Shown: in pieces, positions 28,229 through 29,871 of the stretch
Layout of the letters: each line of letters opens with the position of its first letter
How positions within the stretch are numbered: position 1 is the stretch's first letter
Virus record (IMG/VR): IMGVR_UViG_3300032284_000947
Coordinates: 1 to 29,871 of that record
Reading direction: 5' to 3' (one strand)
From: a virus
DNA: 29,871 nt
The notes under the pieces: model-generated
Told to the model about the DNA's origin: nothing
Databases searched by the model: none
What the model saw: the letters and a program-made list of their open reading frames with translations, nothing else
Position numbers and translations under genes: made by a program

Positions 28229-28880
28229 TTAAGCCTCCCTTTTGCGCCAAACGACGCTTTTCAGACCAAGGACGGCCTTTGTGAGAATTAGACATTTTTA
28301 ACTTTGTCTCATCAGAAAAAGATTTTCTTACCCTATTTCTTTGAAACTTAGACATCTTAGCACGAGTTTCTTCTGAATGGGATTTATGTTTTTTACCTAT
28401 ATTTGATTCGGAGATTTTTCTTTTATGTTCTGCTGAAAGAACGCGACCTTTTCCCGCAGCACCAATTTTTGCACGATGCTCTTCGCTATGCGGGCCAATC
28501 CTTCTTTTCGAAGCAGAAAAAGACAGATTTTTACGATGTTCGTCGGAAAATTTTTTTCCTTTTGCAGATTCAGACATTTTTTTACGAATTTCTTCAGATG
28601 GATTTGATATACCTTCACCACCATCTGTCATATTTGAAAGATTTTCACGACCATAAAAAGCAATTCTATCTCGTTCAACAAGAAAAGCAGATTCCTCAGT
28701 TAACTTTGAAACAACAATTCTTACGTCAACAGAAAATCCCATTGCCGTTAATTTAGATTGAATTGCTTTATGATGTGGATTCCGATTGAACATCACCCAA
28801 GCACGACGCGCAGTTCCTTTACCCACATAAAAGCAGGTATCGGTATCTGGACGCCAATGCTCATAGATGTAATAATCCAT
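28218..28880 (-). CDS. GIY-YIG homing endonuclease with NUMOD3 repeats
   Basis: 220 residues. Residues 1-90 are a GIY-YIG nuclease: YYIYEHWRPDTDTCFYVGKG in place of GIY...YIG, then TARRAW, with E69 in LVERDRIAFYG and LSNMTDGGEG. From residue 92 come about six short repeats of the NUMOD3 type (SEEIRKKMSESAKGKKFSDE, SEEHRAKIGAAGKGR, SAEHKRKISESNIGKKHKSH, SDETKLKMSNSHKGRPWSE), which bind DNA. The gene is AT- and Lys-rich unlike its neighbours and stands between endolysin and adaptor, as expected of a free-standing homing gene (Seg type). Its TAA overlaps the adaptor start by 11 bases. Confidence 0.9.
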   Translation of the reverse strand: MDYYIYEHWRPDTDTCFYVGKGTARRAWVMFNRNPHHKAIQSKLTAMGFSVDVRIVVSKLTEESAFLVERDRIAFYGRENLSNMTDGGEGISNPSEEIRKKMSESAKGKKFSDEHRKNLSFSASKRRIGPHSEEHRAKIGAAGKGRVLSAEHKRKISESNIGKKHKSHSEETRAKMSKFQRNRVRKSFSDETKLKMSNSHKGRPWSEKRRLAQKGGLSGL

Positions 28881-28882
28881 GA

Positions 28883-29395
28883 CTATCCGACCATGTTAAA
28901 TGCCGCTGTTTCAACCTCAGAAACGCGGCGCGACCAACCTTTTCCAAAGTTAGCATAGTTTGATAGAGATTGTAAGAAGGCTAAACGGGCTTCGCAAACT
29001 CTCGTTGCAACATCGCGAGGGTTTGACGCTTCAAGAGCATCAAATGTATCTGGCCCGATCTTTCCGTCCGCATTAACATTGAGAACCGTTTGAAGGGCTT
29101 TCGCTGCGCGGAACGGCCCCGAATTGACGGCAAAATCGAAGACGGCATAATCTACCCCAGCTGGAAGATCGTCTCCGCTTATAGCATCCCAATATTTCGT
29201 TCGATAGAGAGGTTCAACATCATTTGGCGTCAAAGCTGCAATGTCGTCTTTCGTCACTACATGGCCAACATACTGCTCCCAAACCGCCTTGGTACAACCT
29301 AGATTGGTCGCACCGCCGGGGTCTCTGGGGTTGTCAACATACCCGCCCTCGTTTTGAAGGATGAGCACGAAGCAGGGCTGCCAGTTACTTTGCAT
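28883..29395 (-). CDS. Endolysin, glycoside hydrolase 108 type
   Basis: 170 residues. Cuts cell-wall glycan as an N-acetylmuramidase. The N-terminal block ILQNEGGYVDNPRDPGGATN contains the catalytic Glu (E16 in EGGY) and the PGGATN turn typical of GH108. The C-terminal peptidoglycan-binding part shows AKALQTVLNVNADGKIGPDT, then RVCEARLAFLQSLSNY and the WSRRV end. There is no signal peptide, so it needs the holin. It overlaps the holin gene by 11 bases. ATG 29395 is the only plausible start. Confidence 0.93.
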   Translation of the reverse strand: MQSNWQPCFVLILQNEGGYVDNPRDPGGATNLGCTKAVWEQYVGHVVTKDDIAALTPNDVEPLYRTKYWDAISGDDLPAGVDYAVFDFAVNSGPFRAAKALQTVLNVNADGKIGPDTFDALEASNPRDVATRVCEARLAFLQSLSNYANFGKGWSRRVSEVETAAFNMVG

Positions 29396-29759
29396 GGACG
29401 CCTAATGTCTTTTCATAAGTACGCAAACCAGCCATACCAAGCATGGCGGTTACTAATTCCATAAGGGACTGATCCAAAGTAGGCAAATCATGCCACCCCG
29501 CCCCAACGGCGATTGGACGCAGAAGGTATTGGTATGCGAGGCCAAGTGCGCCAATCCACCCAATAGCAGGCCGCCAGCCACTAACAAAAATAGAAGACGA
29601 TTGTGCTTCATTTGCATTCACCTGATTTTGTTGTTCGTCCCAGCCCTGTAAAGACGAACGCAAAGATGCCTCTGCGTCCGCCCTTTGATTCGGATCAGGT
29701 ATAAACTTATTGATGATTTGAAGTCCCGCACCAATTGCGTCGTCTATACCAAATGCCAT
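29385..29759 (-). CDS. Holin of the 3TM-type family
   Basis: 124 residues. After a helical N-terminus (DDAIGAGLQIINKFIP, then NQRADAEASLRSSLQGWDEQ), residues 60-90 (SGWRPAIGWIGALGLAYQYL) form a first hydrophobic span that carries the WRP signature of the phage 3TM holin group; residues 96-112 (LDQSLMELVTAMLGMAGLRT) form another. It would open the inner membrane to release the endolysin encoded right behind it. A third span is not clear. AGAG lies before the ATG, within the tail of the preceding gene. Confidence 0.85.
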   Translation of the reverse strand: MAFGIDDAIGAGLQIINKFIPDPNQRADAEASLRSSLQGWDEQQNQVNANEAQSSSIFVSGWRPAIGWIGALGLAYQYLLRPIAVGAGWHDLPTLDQSLMELVTAMLGMAGLRTYEKTLGVHAK

Positions 29760-29764
29760 AATAT

Positions 29765-29871
29765 TTACTCTGCTGGAGTTTCGGCTGGAGCTTCTGTTGC
29801 GGCAGTAGACGCTGCTAATTCTACTTGTGGCTTAGCTTGCCCATGAAGTGCTGCAATAACATCCGCAACTT
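29765..29871 (-). CDS. 3' end of an Ala/Pro/Glu-rich gene (partial)
   Basis: The frame VADVIAALHGQAKPQVELAA followed by STAATEAPAETPAE stays open to the right edge and ends at TAA (29767-29765), five bases before the holin ATG. The Ala/Pro/Glu tail looks unstructured. The gene lies just upstream of the lysis cassette in the late operon, so a virion or scaffold-like protein is possible, but only 35 residues are visible and nothing specific can be said. Confidence 0.6.
   Translation of the reverse strand, partial: VADVIAALHGQAKPQVELAASTAATEAPAETPAE

Noticed and set aside
1-29871. CRISPR array, integrase, attachment site or insertion sequence
   Set aside because: No regularly spaced direct repeats, recombinase motifs or terminal inverted repeats with a transposase were found.

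Overview
This window is part of the genome of a tailed double-stranded DNA bacteriophage. It shows a terminase pair, a lysis cassette (holin and GH108-type endolysin), head-to-tail connector genes, two very large putative internal virion or ejection proteins, a replication module and a recombination module. The connector genes (a small adaptor and a P22 gp10-like hub), the large ejection-type proteins and the absence of a tape measure or tail tube gene suggest a podovirus-like particle. Base composition is intermediate and Shine-Dalgarno sites are ordinary AGGAG-type. The gene families are those often found in phages of Pseudomonadota, but the host cannot be fixed from the sequence. No tRNA, CRISPR array, insertion sequence or integrase was seen. 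Portal, scaffold, major capsid and DNA or RNA polymerase genes are not in the window.

Layout. (1) 1-1069, plus strand: the tail of an unknown gene, then a metallophosphoesterase with an N-terminal helix-turn-helix. (2) 1070-1272: a gene-poor convergence zone with strong inverted repeats. (3) 14121 down to 1273, minus strand: one long array of tightly packed genes, many joined by ATGA, TGATG or TAATG overlaps. In transcription order it holds a small conserved protein, an XRE-type regulator, RusA resolvase, a DnaA-domain-IV-like protein, an SF2 helicase, a zinc-ribbon/Toprim primase, three cassettes each led by the same promoter and leader, a C5-type methyltransferase-like protein, many very small proteins (several membrane proteins under 40 residues), an adenine/N4-type methyltransferase-like protein, TerS, TerL, and another run of tiny genes. 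(4) 14188-17560, plus strand: a divergently transcribed recombination operon with a Gp157-like protein, an ERF annealing protein, a small protein with an SSB-like acidic tail, a protein built of two copies of one domain, a PD-(D/E)XK-like nuclease, an HNH nuclease and an accessory gene. (5) 29871 down to 17557, minus strand: late genes, in order partial Ala/Pro/Glu-rich protein, holin, endolysin, GIY-YIG homing endonuclease, adaptor, hub, two small structural-type genes, GNAT-like protein, a 1359-residue repeat protein and a 764-residue protein.

How it may work together. ERF, the small ssDNA-type protein, the candidate nuclease and RusA would together support annealing-type recombination. Helicase, primase and the DnaA-like protein would start and feed replication, presumably with host polymerase. 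The methyltransferase-like proteins could mask phage DNA from restriction. Terminase and the late operon package DNA, build the neck and lyse the cell.

The most notable signals are three near-identical promoter-leader cassettes whose -35 box contains the stop codon of the gene before them, a structural gene that seems to start at ATC behind a perfect AGGAGG site, and a giant Gln/Ala/Gly repeat protein carrying an S74-chaperone-like motif in its middle instead of at its end. All family names come from motif recognition, not from a search.
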